A stretch of DNA of 64,000 bases from Amycolatopsis nalaikhensis (GTDB taxonomy: Bacteria; Actinomycetota; Actinomycetes; Mycobacteriales; Pseudonocardiaceae), in the NCBI RefSeq assembly GCF_030264295.1, contig NZ_CP127173.1, positions 9,803,501 to 9,867,500 of the forward strand, given 5' to 3'. How positions within the stretch are numbered: position 1 is the first letter of the stretch; the number at the start of each line of letters is the position of its first letter. The notes beneath the pieces are model-generated. The model ran no database searches and was not told the origin of the DNA. It saw only the letters and a program-made list of their open reading frames with translations. Both the position numbers and the translations under genes were made by a program. Positions 50,507-59,452 of the stretch are shown here, one piece after another.

Positions 50507-51459
50507 CCGACCGCCCTGGCGAAGCGCTCCGCCACGTCCCGCAGCCGCTCCACCAACCCCGGCGGAGCCTCCTCCACCACGAAGTCGTAGCCCCACTGGG
50601 CCAGGTAGTACGGCACGGTGTCGAGGGTGCTCGCTCCGGTCCGCACCCGGCAGCTGTGCTCGTCGATCGCCTCGATGGCACCGGTGGTCGGCGGAATCCG
50701 CTGCGCCAGCACGTCGGCCGGGGCCGCCACCCGCAGCACGAACTGGTGCGGGTACGGCGCCGACGAGATCTGGCGCGACACGTACGCCGCGAGGTCCTCG
50801 GCCGGGGGTTCGCGCGGCGTGAACCGGAACCCGGGCGCCGGGACGCCGGTGATCCGGTCGACGCGGAACGTGCGCCAGCCCGCGCGGTCGAGGTCGAACG
50901 CGACCAGGTACCAGCGTCGCCCGGTGTGGACCAGCCGAAGCGGCTCGACCGACCGCTCCGTCTCCGCGCCGGTCCGGTCGCCGTAGCCGAACCGCAGGCG
51001 CTCGTGGTCGCGGCAGGCCGCCGCGATCGTCGTCAGCACCGACGCGTCCACCGTCGGCCCGCTGCCGGGCAGGGACACCGTCGCCGCCTGCAGGGCGCCG
51101 ACCCGCGGGCGCAGCCGCGCCGGCAGCACCTGCTCCAGCTTCGCCAGCGCGCGCACCGACGTCTCCTCGATGCCGCTGACCGTGCCGTTCGCCGCCGTGC
51201 GCAGGCCGACCGCGACCGCGACGGCCTCGTCGTCGTCCAGCAGCAACGGCGGCAGCGCGGCCCCCGCGCCGAGCCGGTAGCCGCCCGCCACCCCCGGCGT
51301 CGCGTGCACCGGGTAGCCCAGCGACCGCAGCCGCTCGACGTCCCGGCGGATCGTGCGGACGTCCACCTCGAGCCGCGCCGCGAGGTCGGCGCCCGGCCAG
51401 TCGCGCCGGGCCTGCAGCAGCGAGAGCAGCCTGAGCAGGCGTTCCGATGTGCCGTACAT
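50503..51459 (-). CDS. WYL-domain transcriptional regulator (YafY type)
   Basis: 318 residues. N-terminal DeoR-like HTH: SERLLRLLSLLQARRDWPGA, LEVDVRTIRRDVERLRSLGY and the wing ATPGVAGGYRL. The WYL ligand domain (about 140-215) has LRLVHTGRRWYLVAFDLDRA (here W-Y-L inside RRWYLVAF), FRVDRITGV, and the WCX C-terminal domain. WYL proteins often react to single-stranded DNA or nucleotides after DNA damage. ATG 51459 is taken; ATG 51480 is possible and would start at the palindrome. Likely controls itself and the AlkZ-like gene. Confidence 0.88.
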   Translation of the reverse strand: MYGTSERLLRLLSLLQARRDWPGADLAARLEVDVRTIRRDVERLRSLGYPVHATPGVAGGYRLGAGAALPPLLLDDDEAVAVAVGLRTAANGTVSGIEETSVRALAKLEQVLPARLRPRVGALQAATVSLPGSGPTVDASVLTTIAAACRDHERLRFGYGDRTGAETERSVEPLRLVHTGRRWYLVAFDLDRAGWRTFRVDRITGVPAPGFRFTPREPPAEDLAAYVSRQISSAPYPHQFVLRVAAPADVLAQRIPPTTGAIEAIDEHSCRVRTGASTLDTVPYYLAQWGYDFVVEEAPPGLVERLRDVAERFARAVG

Positions 51460-51477
51460 GGCACGCAGTGTGCCAGA

Positions 51478-51504
51478 CATCGCGGACAGTTCCGGTCCGC
51501 GATC
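51478..51504. promoter_or_regulatory. 27-bp palindromic operator upstream of the WYL regulator
   Basis: Perfect 9-bp arms ATCGCGGAC (51479-51487) and GTCCGCGAT (51495-51503) around AGTTCCG. Shares GCGGACAGT and outer AT positions with the element before the AlkZ-like gene. It sits between the divergent WYL and deaminase genes and could affect both. Confidence 0.65.
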
Positions 51505-51570
51505 CGCCGGAAGGTGCAGTTGAATCGTCAAACACTTGCCAGGGACCGGCCCGGCCGGAAAGAGTGGCGC

Positions 51571-52029
51571 ATGCCGATCGATCCGCACGCCCTGCTCGCC
51601 GTCGCCCGTGAGGAAGCCGAGCTCGGCAAGGCCGAAGGCGGTGTCCCGATCGGGGCCGCGCTGTTCGACAGCGCCGGGACCCTGCTCGGCCGCGGGCACA
51701 ACCGCCGCGTGCAGGACGGCGACCCGTCGATGCACGCCGAGACCGCGGCCTTCCGCGACGCCGGCCGCCGTCCGCACTACCGCGACACGATCATGGTCAC
51801 GACGCTCTCGCCGTGCTGGTACTGCTCCGGGCTCGTCCGTCAGTTCGGGATCGGGCGCGTCGTCATCGGCGAGGCGGAGACGTTCCACGGCGGGCACGAC
51901 TGGCTCGCCGGGCTGGGCGTGGAGATCACCCTGCTCGACGACCCCGCCTGCACCGCGCTGATGACGGAGTTCATCGCCGCGCGCCCGGACCTGTGGTTCG
52001 AGGACATCGGGGTCGAGAAGTCCGAATAG
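51571..52029 (+). CDS. Cytosine/nucleoside deaminase (yeast CD-like)
   Basis: 152 residues of the zinc cytidine-deaminase fold. Zinc ligands H55 (SMHAETAAF, with catalytic E57), C82 and C85 (LSPCWYCSGL). The C-terminal FIAARPDLWFEDIGVE, with a Trp next to the end, is typical of yeast-type cytosine deaminases that close over cytosine. It converts cytosine to uracil or a related base. An NCS1 permease for such bases lies 3.6 kb downstream, not in the same operon. Followed 23 bases later by the 2OG oxygenase. Confidence 0.88.
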   Translation: MPIDPHALLAVAREEAELGKAEGGVPIGAALFDSAGTLLGRGHNRRVQDGDPSMHAETAAFRDAGRRPHYRDTIMVTTLSPCWYCSGLVRQFGIGRVVIGEAETFHGGHDWLAGLGVEITLLDDPACTALMTEFIAARPDLWFEDIGVEKSE

Positions 52030-52052
52030 GACAGTTCCTGCGAGGAGCCGGT

Positions 52053-53015
52053 ATGCCGTCATCCGTTCCGCTCGTGGACCTTTCGCCGTGGTTCGCGGGT
52101 ACGTCCGAAGGCCGGGCCGAGGTGGCCGGGCGGATCGACCGCGCGCTGCGGGAGTCCGGCTTCCTGCTGGTCACCGGGCACGGCGTGCCGGACGAGCTGC
52201 GCACGCGGACCCGTGAGCTGGCGCGGGAGTTCTTCGCGCTGCCCGAGGACGTCAAGCAGCGCTACGCCGTGACCGTCGGCGGCCGCGGCTGGCTGCCGCC
52301 CGGCGTCGAGGCCAACGGGTACGCCGAGGGCACCGAGACCCCGCCAGACCTCAAGGAGTCCTACTCGGCGGGCGCGGACGCCCGGACCGGCGTCGCCGAG
52401 GTCGACGGGTTCTGGTTCCAGCCCAACGTCTGGCCGGACGAGGTGCCGGGCTTCGCCGAGACGGCGACGGAGTACATGCGCCGGATGCGGGCCCTGTCCG
52501 ACCACCTGCTGGAGATCTTCGCGGCGGCGCTCGGCCTCGCCGAAAGCCACTTCACGCGGCACACGGCCCACCCGACGTACACGTTCAACATCAACTGGTA
52601 CCCGCCGATGACGCACGTCGGCGAGCCGGCGCCGGACCAGTTCCGGATCGGCCCGCACACCGACTTCGGCACGGTGACGGTGCTCGACCGCCAGGCGGGC
52701 GTCGGCGGCCTGCAGGTCTACACAGACGGCGGCGAGTGGGAGGACGCGCCGTTCCACCCGGACGCGTTCACGGTGAACATCGGCGACCTGATGGCCCGCT
52801 GGACGGGCGACCGTTGGCGCTCGACGCGTCACCGAGTCCTCCCACCGGCGGCGACCGCACCGGACGAGGACCTGGTGTCGCTGATCTTCTTCTACGAGAC
52901 CGACCACGACGCGCGGATCACGTCGCTGGCACTGCCGCTCGGCCGCACGACCTACCCGGAGGTCATCGCGTCGGAGTACCTGCGCGAGAAGCTCGACGCG
53001 ATCACCCTCACCTGA
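52053..53015 (+). CDS. 2-oxoglutarate/Fe(II) oxygenase, isopenicillin-N-synthase-like family
   Basis: 320 residues. DIOX_N region VPLVDLSPWFAGTSEGRAEV and GFLLVTGHGVPDELRTRT. Iron ligands H202 and D204 (IGPHTDFGTVTVLDRQ) and H260 (RSTRHRVLPP). NWYPP before the core is typical. The 2OG-binding Arg is probably the one near the end of the barrel. GAGGAG precedes the ATG. Together with the deaminase it may act on a pyrimidine or other small molecule, but homologues occur in many pathways. Substrate unknown. Confidence 0.87.
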   Translation: MPSSVPLVDLSPWFAGTSEGRAEVAGRIDRALRESGFLLVTGHGVPDELRTRTRELAREFFALPEDVKQRYAVTVGGRGWLPPGVEANGYAEGTETPPDLKESYSAGADARTGVAEVDGFWFQPNVWPDEVPGFAETATEYMRRMRALSDHLLEIFAAALGLAESHFTRHTAHPTYTFNINWYPPMTHVGEPAPDQFRIGPHTDFGTVTVLDRQAGVGGLQVYTDGGEWEDAPFHPDAFTVNIGDLMARWTGDRWRSTRHRVLPPAATAPDEDLVSLIFFYETDHDARITSLALPLGRTTYPEVIASEYLREKLDAITLT

Positions 53016-53030
53016 CCCCGGCGCACGTTG

Positions 53031-53074
53031 TCGTGAGCGTTTAGGGCGGTTAGAACCGCCCTAAACACTCACGA
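53031..53074. terminator. Large bidirectional hairpin terminator
   Basis: Two 21-base arms (53031-53051 and 53054-53074) pair at 20 of 21 positions (core TTTAGGGCGGTT / AACCGCCCTAAA). It lies between convergent genes, and its right arm contains the stop codon of the diguanylate cyclase gene (53071-53069). Confidence 0.75.
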
Positions 53075-54343
53075 CCGCGGCTCCGCGCAGATCGTCCGGT
53101 TGCGGCCCAAGGCCTTGGCCCGCAGCACCGCCGCCTCGGCCGCGAGGAGCGTGTCGGCCAGGTCGTCGGCGGGGCCGCGGCCCGCGACGCCGATCGACAC
53201 CGTCACCCCGACGAACTGGGGGCCGTCGCCGGTCGCCTTCAACGCCACCAGCGTCGAGGCGATCTTCAGCCGGATCCGCTCGGCGATCGCCGTCGCGTCG
53301 AACGGGCCGGTGCCCGGCAGCAGCACCGCGAACTCCTCGCCGCCCGAGCGGCCCACGAGGTCCGCGGCCCGGACCTCGTCGCGCAGGGTGTCGGCGACCG
53401 CGCGCAACACCGCGTCGCCGATGCGGACGCCGTAGCGGTCGTTGAGCTGGCGGAAGTGGTCGAGGTCGAGCAGCAGCACGGCCGGACCGGGGCCGTGGCG
53501 GCCCTGCCGGTCCAGCTCGGCTTCGGCCGCCCCGCGCCACGACGCCGCCGTCAGCACGCCCGTGCCGGGATCGAGGGTGACGTGGTCGCGGCGGCCGTGG
53601 CCCAGCCCGCCGCGGTGCAGCACGACGGTGGCGCCGGCCAGCACCGGCACCAGCAGCGGCGCGGCCACGACGGCCCAGGCGAGCGGGAGCGCGAACGCGG
53701 TCATCGCGGCGTCGAAGGCGTGCCCGGGCAGGGCTTCGCGGGGGCGGCGCGGGCCGTCGGCGGCGGTGACGAGCGCGGCGTTCACCGCGAGGAACACGAG
53801 CCCGGCGGCGGCGAGCAGGACGACGGTGCGGGCTTCGAGGACCTCACCGAGCGGCCGGGCGCCGGTCGCGGTGAGGAACGCCCCGGCGACGAGACCGGCC
53901 AACGCCGTCGCGGCGGCGCCGAACACCTGCCGGTACACGGGTCTTCTGCGGACCCGGAACCACTGGTGCAGCGCGGAGAGCGCGACCAAGGCGACAGCGA
54001 GGCCGGGCCGGAGCACCAGCACACCGGCGAAGATCCACGGCGTGTCGACGCCGGGGCCGAGGAGGGTGTCCTCGCGGTGGCGCTCGACCGGCCGGGAGAG
54101 CTCGGCCGACACCAGCATCCCGCCCGCAAGCAGGGCGAAAGGCACGAGCATCACGGCGAGCGGCGGGAACCGGATGGCGGCGAGGACGACGGCGGCGACC
54201 GCGAGGACGTCGACCGCGACGAGGTACCAGGTGTGTCCGCGACGCGGCAGCCGCCACAGGGCCCACCGCTGGAGGGCGACGGCGGGCAGGAACCGCCCGC
54301 GGCGGCGTCCCCCGCCGGCTGCGACCGTGGAATCCCCCACCAT
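53069..54343 (-). CDS. Membrane-bound diguanylate cyclase (GGDEF)
   Basis: 424 residues. N-terminal half (about 35-245) has seven or so hydrophobic helices, a MASE-like sensor. The C-terminal GGDEF domain (about 255-420) has LLLDLDHFRQLNDRYGVRIG (metal Asp) and the active site SGGEEFAVLLPG with intact GGEEF. No RxxD inhibitory site is evident just before it (RAADLVGR is there instead), so product inhibition may be weak. No EAL partner nearby. It makes c-di-GMP, which in actinomycetes restrains development. Confidence 0.9.
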   Translation of the reverse strand: MVGDSTVAAGGGRRRGRFLPAVALQRWALWRLPRRGHTWYLVAVDVLAVAAVVLAAIRFPPLAVMLVPFALLAGGMLVSAELSRPVERHREDTLLGPGVDTPWIFAGVLVLRPGLAVALVALSALHQWFRVRRRPVYRQVFGAAATALAGLVAGAFLTATGARPLGEVLEARTVVLLAAAGLVFLAVNAALVTAADGPRRPREALPGHAFDAAMTAFALPLAWAVVAAPLLVPVLAGATVVLHRGGLGHGRRDHVTLDPGTGVLTAASWRGAAEAELDRQGRHGPGPAVLLLDLDHFRQLNDRYGVRIGDAVLRAVADTLRDEVRAADLVGRSGGEEFAVLLPGTGPFDATAIAERIRLKIASTLVALKATGDGPQFVGVTVSIGVAGRGPADDLADTLLAAEAAVLRAKALGRNRTICAEPRS

Positions 54344-54438
54344 TTCGGCAAAGTAGCCGGAATGCCCGGCGCTGTCACTCCGCCTTCAGGGGAATTTCAC
54401 AATGCCCCGCCGTGGGTCATTTTCCGACCGTCGGAGGG

Positions 54439-54466
54439 TTGACACGCAACATTGGTCTAGTCCACT
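54439..54466 (+). promoter_or_regulatory. DasR-type (dre) operator in the chitinase promoter
   Basis: ATTGGTCTAGTCCACT (54451-54466) matches the dre consensus ACTGGTCTAGACCACT at 14 of 16 positions. A TTGACA -35 box is at 54439-54444 just before it. In Streptomyces DasR releases such sites when glucosamine-6-phosphate appears, inducing chitin use. Confidence 0.75.
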
Positions 54467-54551
54467 GTGTGATGGCACACAGTGCTCCTCCAGGGATGAT
54501 CCCGCCGCCTCAAACCGGAGGTGCTCCACCCTGCGCGTTTGGAGGATCCCG

Positions 54552-55511
54552 ATGAAATCAGTGCGCCGTCTGGTCACCCTCGCGGTCGCGGCCGGAGCCG
54601 CGATGGCGACGGCGGTCGGTCTCGCCCCGCAGGCCATGGCCGCGGTCGACCCGGTGCTCGCGTCCCCGTACCTGTACCAGTGGGGCGGGCAGACCAGCCC
54701 GACCGCGGCGATGTCCGCGACCGGTGTGAAAGCGTTTACCCTCGCGTTCGTCCTGTCCGACGGGACCTGCAACCCGAAGTGGGACGGCAGCCGCTCGCTG
54801 ACCGGCTCGGACAAGACGATGATCCAGAACATCCGCAACGCGGGCGGCGACGTGATCCCGTCGTTCGGCGGCTGGTCGGGCACGAAGCTGGGCTCGAAGT
54901 GCACGTCGGCCTCGGCGCTGGCGGGCGCATACCAGAAGGTGATCGACGCCTACCAGCTCAAGGCGATCGACCTCGACATCGAGAACACCGACGAGTTCCA
55001 GAACGCGACGGTCCAGGACCGCATCCTCAACGCGGTCAAGCTGACCAAGCAGAAGAACCCGAACCTGAAGGTCGTCATCACCATCGGCACCACCACGACC
55101 GGCCCGGACACGTGGGGCAAGCGCCTGATCAACCAGGCCAAGGCGATCGGCGCGGGCGTCGACGTCTGGTCGGTCATGCCGTTCGACTTCTCCAACGGCG
55201 GCGACATGGCGGCGCTGACGAAGTCGGCGGTGGACGGGCTGAAGAACCAGCTCAAGACGACGTTCGGTTGGAGCGACGACACGGCCTACCGGCACAGCGG
55301 CCTCTCCTCGATGAACGGCAAGACCGACAACGCGGGCGAGACGGTCACGGTGGCGAACTTCAATTCGATCCGCGGCTACGCGGCGAGCCACCACCTGGCC
55401 CGCTTCACGTTCTGGGCCACGAACCGCGACTGCAGCGGCGGCGGCGAGTGTAGCGGCATCACCCAGGACAAGTACGCGTTCACCAAGATCGTCGCCGGGT
55501 ACACCGGCTGA
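54552..55511 (+). CDS. Secreted GH18 chitinase
   Basis: 319 residues. Signal peptide to about residue 31 (VGLAPQAMAAV). TIM-barrel GH18 with the S-x-G-G motif (VIPSFGGWSG, 104-107) and the catalytic D-x-D-x-E motif KAIDLDIENTDEF with D140, D142 and general acid E144. Then VVITIGTTTTGPDTWGKRLI and VWSVMPFDFSNGGDMAALTK. No chitin-binding module is present, so it is a single-domain enzyme, similar to the small ChiC/ChiD-like catalytic domains. GGAGG precedes the ATG. A dre site lies in the promoter. Confidence 0.88.
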   Translation: MKSVRRLVTLAVAAGAAMATAVGLAPQAMAAVDPVLASPYLYQWGGQTSPTAAMSATGVKAFTLAFVLSDGTCNPKWDGSRSLTGSDKTMIQNIRNAGGDVIPSFGGWSGTKLGSKCTSASALAGAYQKVIDAYQLKAIDLDIENTDEFQNATVQDRILNAVKLTKQKNPNLKVVITIGTTTTGPDTWGKRLINQAKAIGAGVDVWSVMPFDFSNGGDMAALTKSAVDGLKNQLKTTFGWSDDTAYRHSGLSSMNGKTDNAGETVTVANFNSIRGYAASHHLARFTFWATNRDCSGGGECSGITQDKYAFTKIVAGYTG

Positions 55512-55533
55512 CACCGGCCCGTAGTGGGGCTGT

Positions 55534-55577
55534 CGAAGGCCCTCTCACCGGCATCGGGGTCGGTGAGGGGGCCTTCG
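55534..55577 (+). terminator. Hairpin terminator after the chitinase gene
   Basis: CGAAGGCCCTCTCACCG pairs with CGGTGAGGGGGCCTTCG (16 of 17 positions) around a 10-base loop, 22 bases past the stop. Confidence 0.7.
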
Positions 55578-55663
55578 CGGGTCTCGGTGGCCGGGACGGG
55601 TTCCGGTGACCGGGAGCCGGATTTCGTCACACCACCGCAACGTTCGTCGCTTACCGTCTTCGC

Positions 55664-57013
55664 ATGACGCGGACCGAAGAGGCCGGTTACGGCGACAAGG
55701 TGGTGGCCGTCGAGCCCGGTGGGGTCGAACCCGTCGCCGACGGCGACCGGCACGGCACTCCCCGGCAATTGGCCTGGACCTGGGCCTCCCCCAACCTCGA
55801 GTTCGCCACCGTCTTCGTCGGCGTGCTCGCGGTCACCGCCTTCGGGCTCTCCTTCACCCAGGCCGCGCTCGCCGCCGTCGTGGGGAACGGGCTCGGCGCC
55901 GTCGCGCACGGTGTCCTGAGCGCCCGCGGACCGCGCTACGGCGTGCCGCAGATGGTGCTCGGGCGGGCCGCCTTCGGGTACCGCGGGAACCTGGTGCCCG
56001 CCGCGCTCATGTCCGTCATGGCCGGCGTCGGCTGGTTCGCCGTCAACAGCGTCAGCGGCGCCTTCGCCCTCACCAGCCTCACCGGGCTGCCCGTGCTCGC
56101 CTGCCTCGTCATCGTCGTCGCCCTGCAGATCGTCATCGCCTTCTTCGGGCACAACCTCGTCCAGGCGTACGAAAAGTACGTCTTCGTCGTGCTCGCCGTC
56201 GTGTTCGCCGTCGCGAGCGTCGTCACCTTCACCAAGGCCGGGCCCACGACCAACACCGGCAGCGTCGGCGGCTTCCTCCTCGCCGTGGGCACCGCGTTCG
56301 GTTACACCGCCGGCTGGAACCCCTACGCCGCCGACTACACGCGCTACCTGCCGAAAACCGCGTCGAAACGCGCTATCGGCCTCTACGCCGGCAGTGGTCT
56401 GTTCCTTTCCACCACGGTCCTGATGCTCGTCGGCGCGGCTTCGACGACCATCGGCGGCGCCGACGACGCCAACCCGGCGACGGCGTTCACCGGCCACCTG
56501 CCCGGCTTCCTGGCCGCGGCGACGCTGCTGGCCATCACCCTCGGCGCGGTCGCCGCGAACGTCCTCAACGTCTACTCCGGCGCGCTCGCCTTCCTCGCGC
56601 TCGGCGTCCGGCTGCCCTTGGCCTGGCGCCGCGCGGTCGTCGCGCTCGCCTTCGGCGCGGTCGGGTTCGTGCTCGCCTGGCTCGGGCTCGCCGACGCCGG
56701 CCACGCCTACGAGAACTTCCTGCTGGTCATCGCCTACTGGATCGGCCCGTGGCTGGGTGTGCTGCTGGCCGACCACCACCTGCGCCGCGGCACCGAGTTC
56801 GGCGACCTGCTCGCCGACCGGCGGCACCGCAACGTCGCCGGGTTCACGGCGTTCCTCGTCGGGCTGGTCGCCTCCGTCGGCCTGTTCGCGAACCAGGCGC
56901 TCTACACCGCGCCGATCCCGAAGGCGGTGCCCGGCACCGGCGACCTGACGTTCGCGGCCGGGTTCGTGCTCGCCGCCGGCACCTACCTGCTGCTGCGCCG
57001 TCAGCGGCGGTAA
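55664..57013 (+). CDS. NCS1-family purine/cytosine permease
   Basis: 449 residues, about 12 helices. TWASPNLEFATVFVGVLAVT in segment 1, RGPRYGVPQMVLGRAAFGYR, GWFAVNSVSGAFALTSL, GTAFGYTAGWNPYAADYTRY and NVLNVYSGALAFLALGVRL fit the cytosine/purine permease group (CodB, Fcy2-like). Imports nucleobases with H+ or Na+. The deaminase at 51571 would use imported cytosine. Last 13 bases overlap the convergent small gene. No good ribosome site before the ATG. Confidence 0.87.
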   Translation: MTRTEEAGYGDKVVAVEPGGVEPVADGDRHGTPRQLAWTWASPNLEFATVFVGVLAVTAFGLSFTQAALAAVVGNGLGAVAHGVLSARGPRYGVPQMVLGRAAFGYRGNLVPAALMSVMAGVGWFAVNSVSGAFALTSLTGLPVLACLVIVVALQIVIAFFGHNLVQAYEKYVFVVLAVVFAVASVVTFTKAGPTTNTGSVGGFLLAVGTAFGYTAGWNPYAADYTRYLPKTASKRAIGLYAGSGLFLSTTVLMLVGAASTTIGGADDANPATAFTGHLPGFLAAATLLAITLGAVAANVLNVYSGALAFLALGVRLPLAWRRAVVALAFGAVGFVLAWLGLADAGHAYENFLLVIAYWIGPWLGVLLADHHLRRGTEFGDLLADRRHRNVAGFTAFLVGLVASVGLFANQALYTAPIPKAVPGTGDLTFAAGFVLAAGTYLLLRRQRR

Positions 57014-57471
57014 CCGCAGTGGTAGTACGGATAGCAGTTCCACGGTGGGTCCCATGTGGACGGTGGCACGGTCGTCGACGGCGGGGGCAGCTCGACGGTC
57101 ACGGTCGGCGTGGGCGTCGGCGTCCGGCGCGCGTGCATCACCACCGGGGACGGCGTGGTCGTCCGCGTGGGCGGGGCGGCGACGGCGCTCGACGACGGGA
57201 CGCCGGTGGCCGGCTGCAGCTGCGGGAACTGCGTGGACCCGGGCACGGGGTCGGGCCGCGTCGCCAGCGCGAGCACCAGCCCGCCCAGCACCACGAGCAC
57301 CGCCGACGCCAGCGCGACGCGGCCCGCCGCCCCGCGCGGCTCGGCCTCCGGACCCCGCCGGGCGGCCCCTTCGGCCGAGCGCGAGCCGGGTTTGCGCGGC
57401 CGGGCACCCGCCTGCCGCAGCAGCTCGTCGACCGTGACCCGGTCCCGCCGCCTGCGCGCCCTGCGCGTCAT
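57001..57471 (-). CDS. Single-pass membrane protein with Pro/Thr-rich outer tail
   Basis: 156 residues. Basic cytoplasmic start MTRRARRRRDRVTVDELLRQ, one membrane helix at about 50-70 (VALASAVLVVLGGLVLALAT), then a disordered Pro/Thr/Ser-rich exterior and an end WDPPWNCYPYYHCGYRR with two Cys. Similar small anchored proteins of unknown role are common in actinobacteria, some near cell-wall genes. The DELLRQ motif at the start resembles a conserved actinobacterial signature. Overlaps the permease end by 13 bases. Confidence 0.65.
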   Translation of the reverse strand: MTRRARRRRDRVTVDELLRQAGARPRKPGSRSAEGAARRGPEAEPRGAAGRVALASAVLVVLGGLVLALATRPDPVPGSTQFPQLQPATGVPSSSAVAAPPTRTTTPSPVVMHARRTPTPTPTVTVELPPPSTTVPPSTWDPPWNCYPYYHCGYRR

Positions 57472-57596
57472 GCACGAACCTCCCCGTCAGTGATCGGGGA
57501 GGATATTAGGAACCCGCGCCGGAATTGTAAACGCGCTGATCGCAGCGCTCTCGTTAGCGTTTCGAGACATCCGCGGCGCGTTTTCGGCCGTAGTCG

Positions 57597-59378
57597 TCAA
57601 CGAGCCGCGAACCGGCGCGCCAACCCGGCCACCCGCCGGGTCACCGGGGTGAATTCAGGCAGCTTCAGCAGCGCCAGCAACCCGAACGGCACCGCGATCC
57701 CGAGCAGTCCCTGCACCGGCAGCTTCACCCACGCGGCCGGGATCGCGCCGAGCGACCCGGGCACGGCGTACCCGGCGAGCAGCGCCGCCCCGACGCCGAG
57801 CGCGCTGGCGCCGAGCGTGATCAGGCCGACGCGCAGCGAGCGCTTGCTGCGCAGGTGCCCGAGCCGCACCCACAGCCACACCTGGCCGAGCACGGCGCCG
57901 ACGACGAATCCCGCGCCGTTGACCAGCATCACGCCGTAGACGATGTGCTCGCCGTCGAGCAGCCCGCGACAGAGCAGCAGCAGCGGGATCTTCACCGCGG
58001 TCATCACGAGCATGATCAGCGTCGGCGTGCGGGCGTCCTTCATCGCGTAGAACACCCGCAGCTGCAGCATGACCAGCGCGAACGGCAGCAGCCCGACGGC
58101 GGACACGGCCAATGTCTGCCCGAGCCGCTCGGCGTCGCCGAGGGTGCCACGGCCCCAGGTGAAGATCGCGATGCCGATCGGCGTGCCGACGACGGCCAGC
58201 ACCGCGGAGATCGGCACGAAGAGCACGGTCGAGACGCGGGAGGCGAGCGAAAGGTCGCCGACGAGCGACACGGTGTCGCCGTCGGCGGCCGCGCGGCTCA
58301 TCCGCGGCATCAGCGCGGTCAGCAGCGAGACGCCGAGGATGCCGTACGGCAGCTGGAACAGCAGCGACGCGTAGCTGTAGGCCGTGACACCGCCGCCGGT
58401 GCCACCGGTCAGCACCCGCGTCGTGACGACGAAGCCGACGTGGCTCACCACGACGTAGCCGAGGATCCACGCGGCGAGCCCGCCGAACTCCTTGATCCGC
58501 GGGTCGAAGCCCCAGCGCCAGCGGAACCGGAACCCGGTGCGCAGCAACGCGGGGATCAGCACGGCCGCCTGCACGACGATGCCGAGCGTGGTGCCGAGGC
58601 CGAGGACCAGCAGCTTCGGGTCGCTCATCCGGACGGGGTCGAGCGTCAGCTCCCCCGGCACGACGGCGAACACGACGAGCGTGCCCGTGACGACGACGTT
58701 GTTCAAAACGGGTGCCCAGGCGGGCGGGCCGAAGACGTTCTGGGCATTGAGGATCGCGGACACGAGCGCGAAGAGGCCGTAGAACAGGATCTGCGGCAGC
58801 AGCAGGTAGGCCAGGGCCGTGGTGAGTGCCGGGTTGGCGGTCGGAGACGATTTGTCGACGTAGAGTGCGGTGAACAGCGGCGCGATGGCGACCGCGACGG
58901 CCGTTCCGACGGTCAGCAGCACGAGCGCCATCGTGAGCAGCCGCTGCGTGTAGGCGCGGCCGCCATCGGGGTCGTCCTGCGACCGGACGAGCAGAGGAAC
59001 GACGACGCTGGCGAGCACGCCCCCGAAGAGCAGCTCGAACACGATGTTGGGGAGCGTGTTCGCGACGGTGAAGGAGTCGTTGACGACCCCGGTCCCGACA
59101 ACGGCGGCCAGCAGCAGCTTGGCGACGAACCCGGTGATCCGGCTGACGGTGGAGGCGACGGCCATCCGCCCGCTCGAGCGGGCGAGCGAGGAACCGGCGC
59201 CCTCACCCCGCCCGGCAGTGACCGGCGACGCGGGCGGCCGCGCGACGATCTGGGTGGCGAACTCGTCGTAGGGCCGACGCGAGAGGTCGAGATCGCGCGT
59301 CGGCCAGTGGGGCCCGCGCAGCTCAGAGGGGAGGTAGACCGTCGCCTCGTCGTCCACCGGTGGGGGGTGCTCCGCCAT
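57597..59378 (-). CDS. MurJ/MviN-family lipid II flippase
   Basis: 593 residues. N-terminal cytoplasmic tail of about 70 residues, then 14 or so helices. MAVASTVSRITGFVAKLLLA marks segment 1, and NTLPNIVFELLFGGVLASVV, YLLLPQILFYGLFALVSAIL, RVFYAMKDARTPTLIMLVMT are classic MviN blocks. It flips peptidoglycan precursors, or may act on other polyprenyl-linked sugars. It lacks the C-terminal pseudokinase part that the mycobacterial MurJ has, so it may be a paralogue. ATG 59378 fits spacing better than GTG 59384. Confidence 0.88.
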   Translation of the reverse strand: MAEHPPPVDDEATVYLPSELRGPHWPTRDLDLSRRPYDEFATQIVARPPASPVTAGRGEGAGSSLARSSGRMAVASTVSRITGFVAKLLLAAVVGTGVVNDSFTVANTLPNIVFELLFGGVLASVVVPLLVRSQDDPDGGRAYTQRLLTMALVLLTVGTAVAVAIAPLFTALYVDKSSPTANPALTTALAYLLLPQILFYGLFALVSAILNAQNVFGPPAWAPVLNNVVVTGTLVVFAVVPGELTLDPVRMSDPKLLVLGLGTTLGIVVQAAVLIPALLRTGFRFRWRWGFDPRIKEFGGLAAWILGYVVVSHVGFVVTTRVLTGGTGGGVTAYSYASLLFQLPYGILGVSLLTALMPRMSRAAADGDTVSLVGDLSLASRVSTVLFVPISAVLAVVGTPIGIAIFTWGRGTLGDAERLGQTLAVSAVGLLPFALVMLQLRVFYAMKDARTPTLIMLVMTAVKIPLLLLCRGLLDGEHIVYGVMLVNGAGFVVGAVLGQVWLWVRLGHLRSKRSLRVGLITLGASALGVGAALLAGYAVPGSLGAIPAAWVKLPVQGLLGIAVPFGLLALLKLPEFTPVTRRVAGLARRFAAR

Positions 59379-59452
59379 GGGCACCAGCCTGCCAGGTCAG
59401 CGACCCGAGCAGAAATCGAACACATGTTCGAGTCGACGACGGTGGGTAACGA

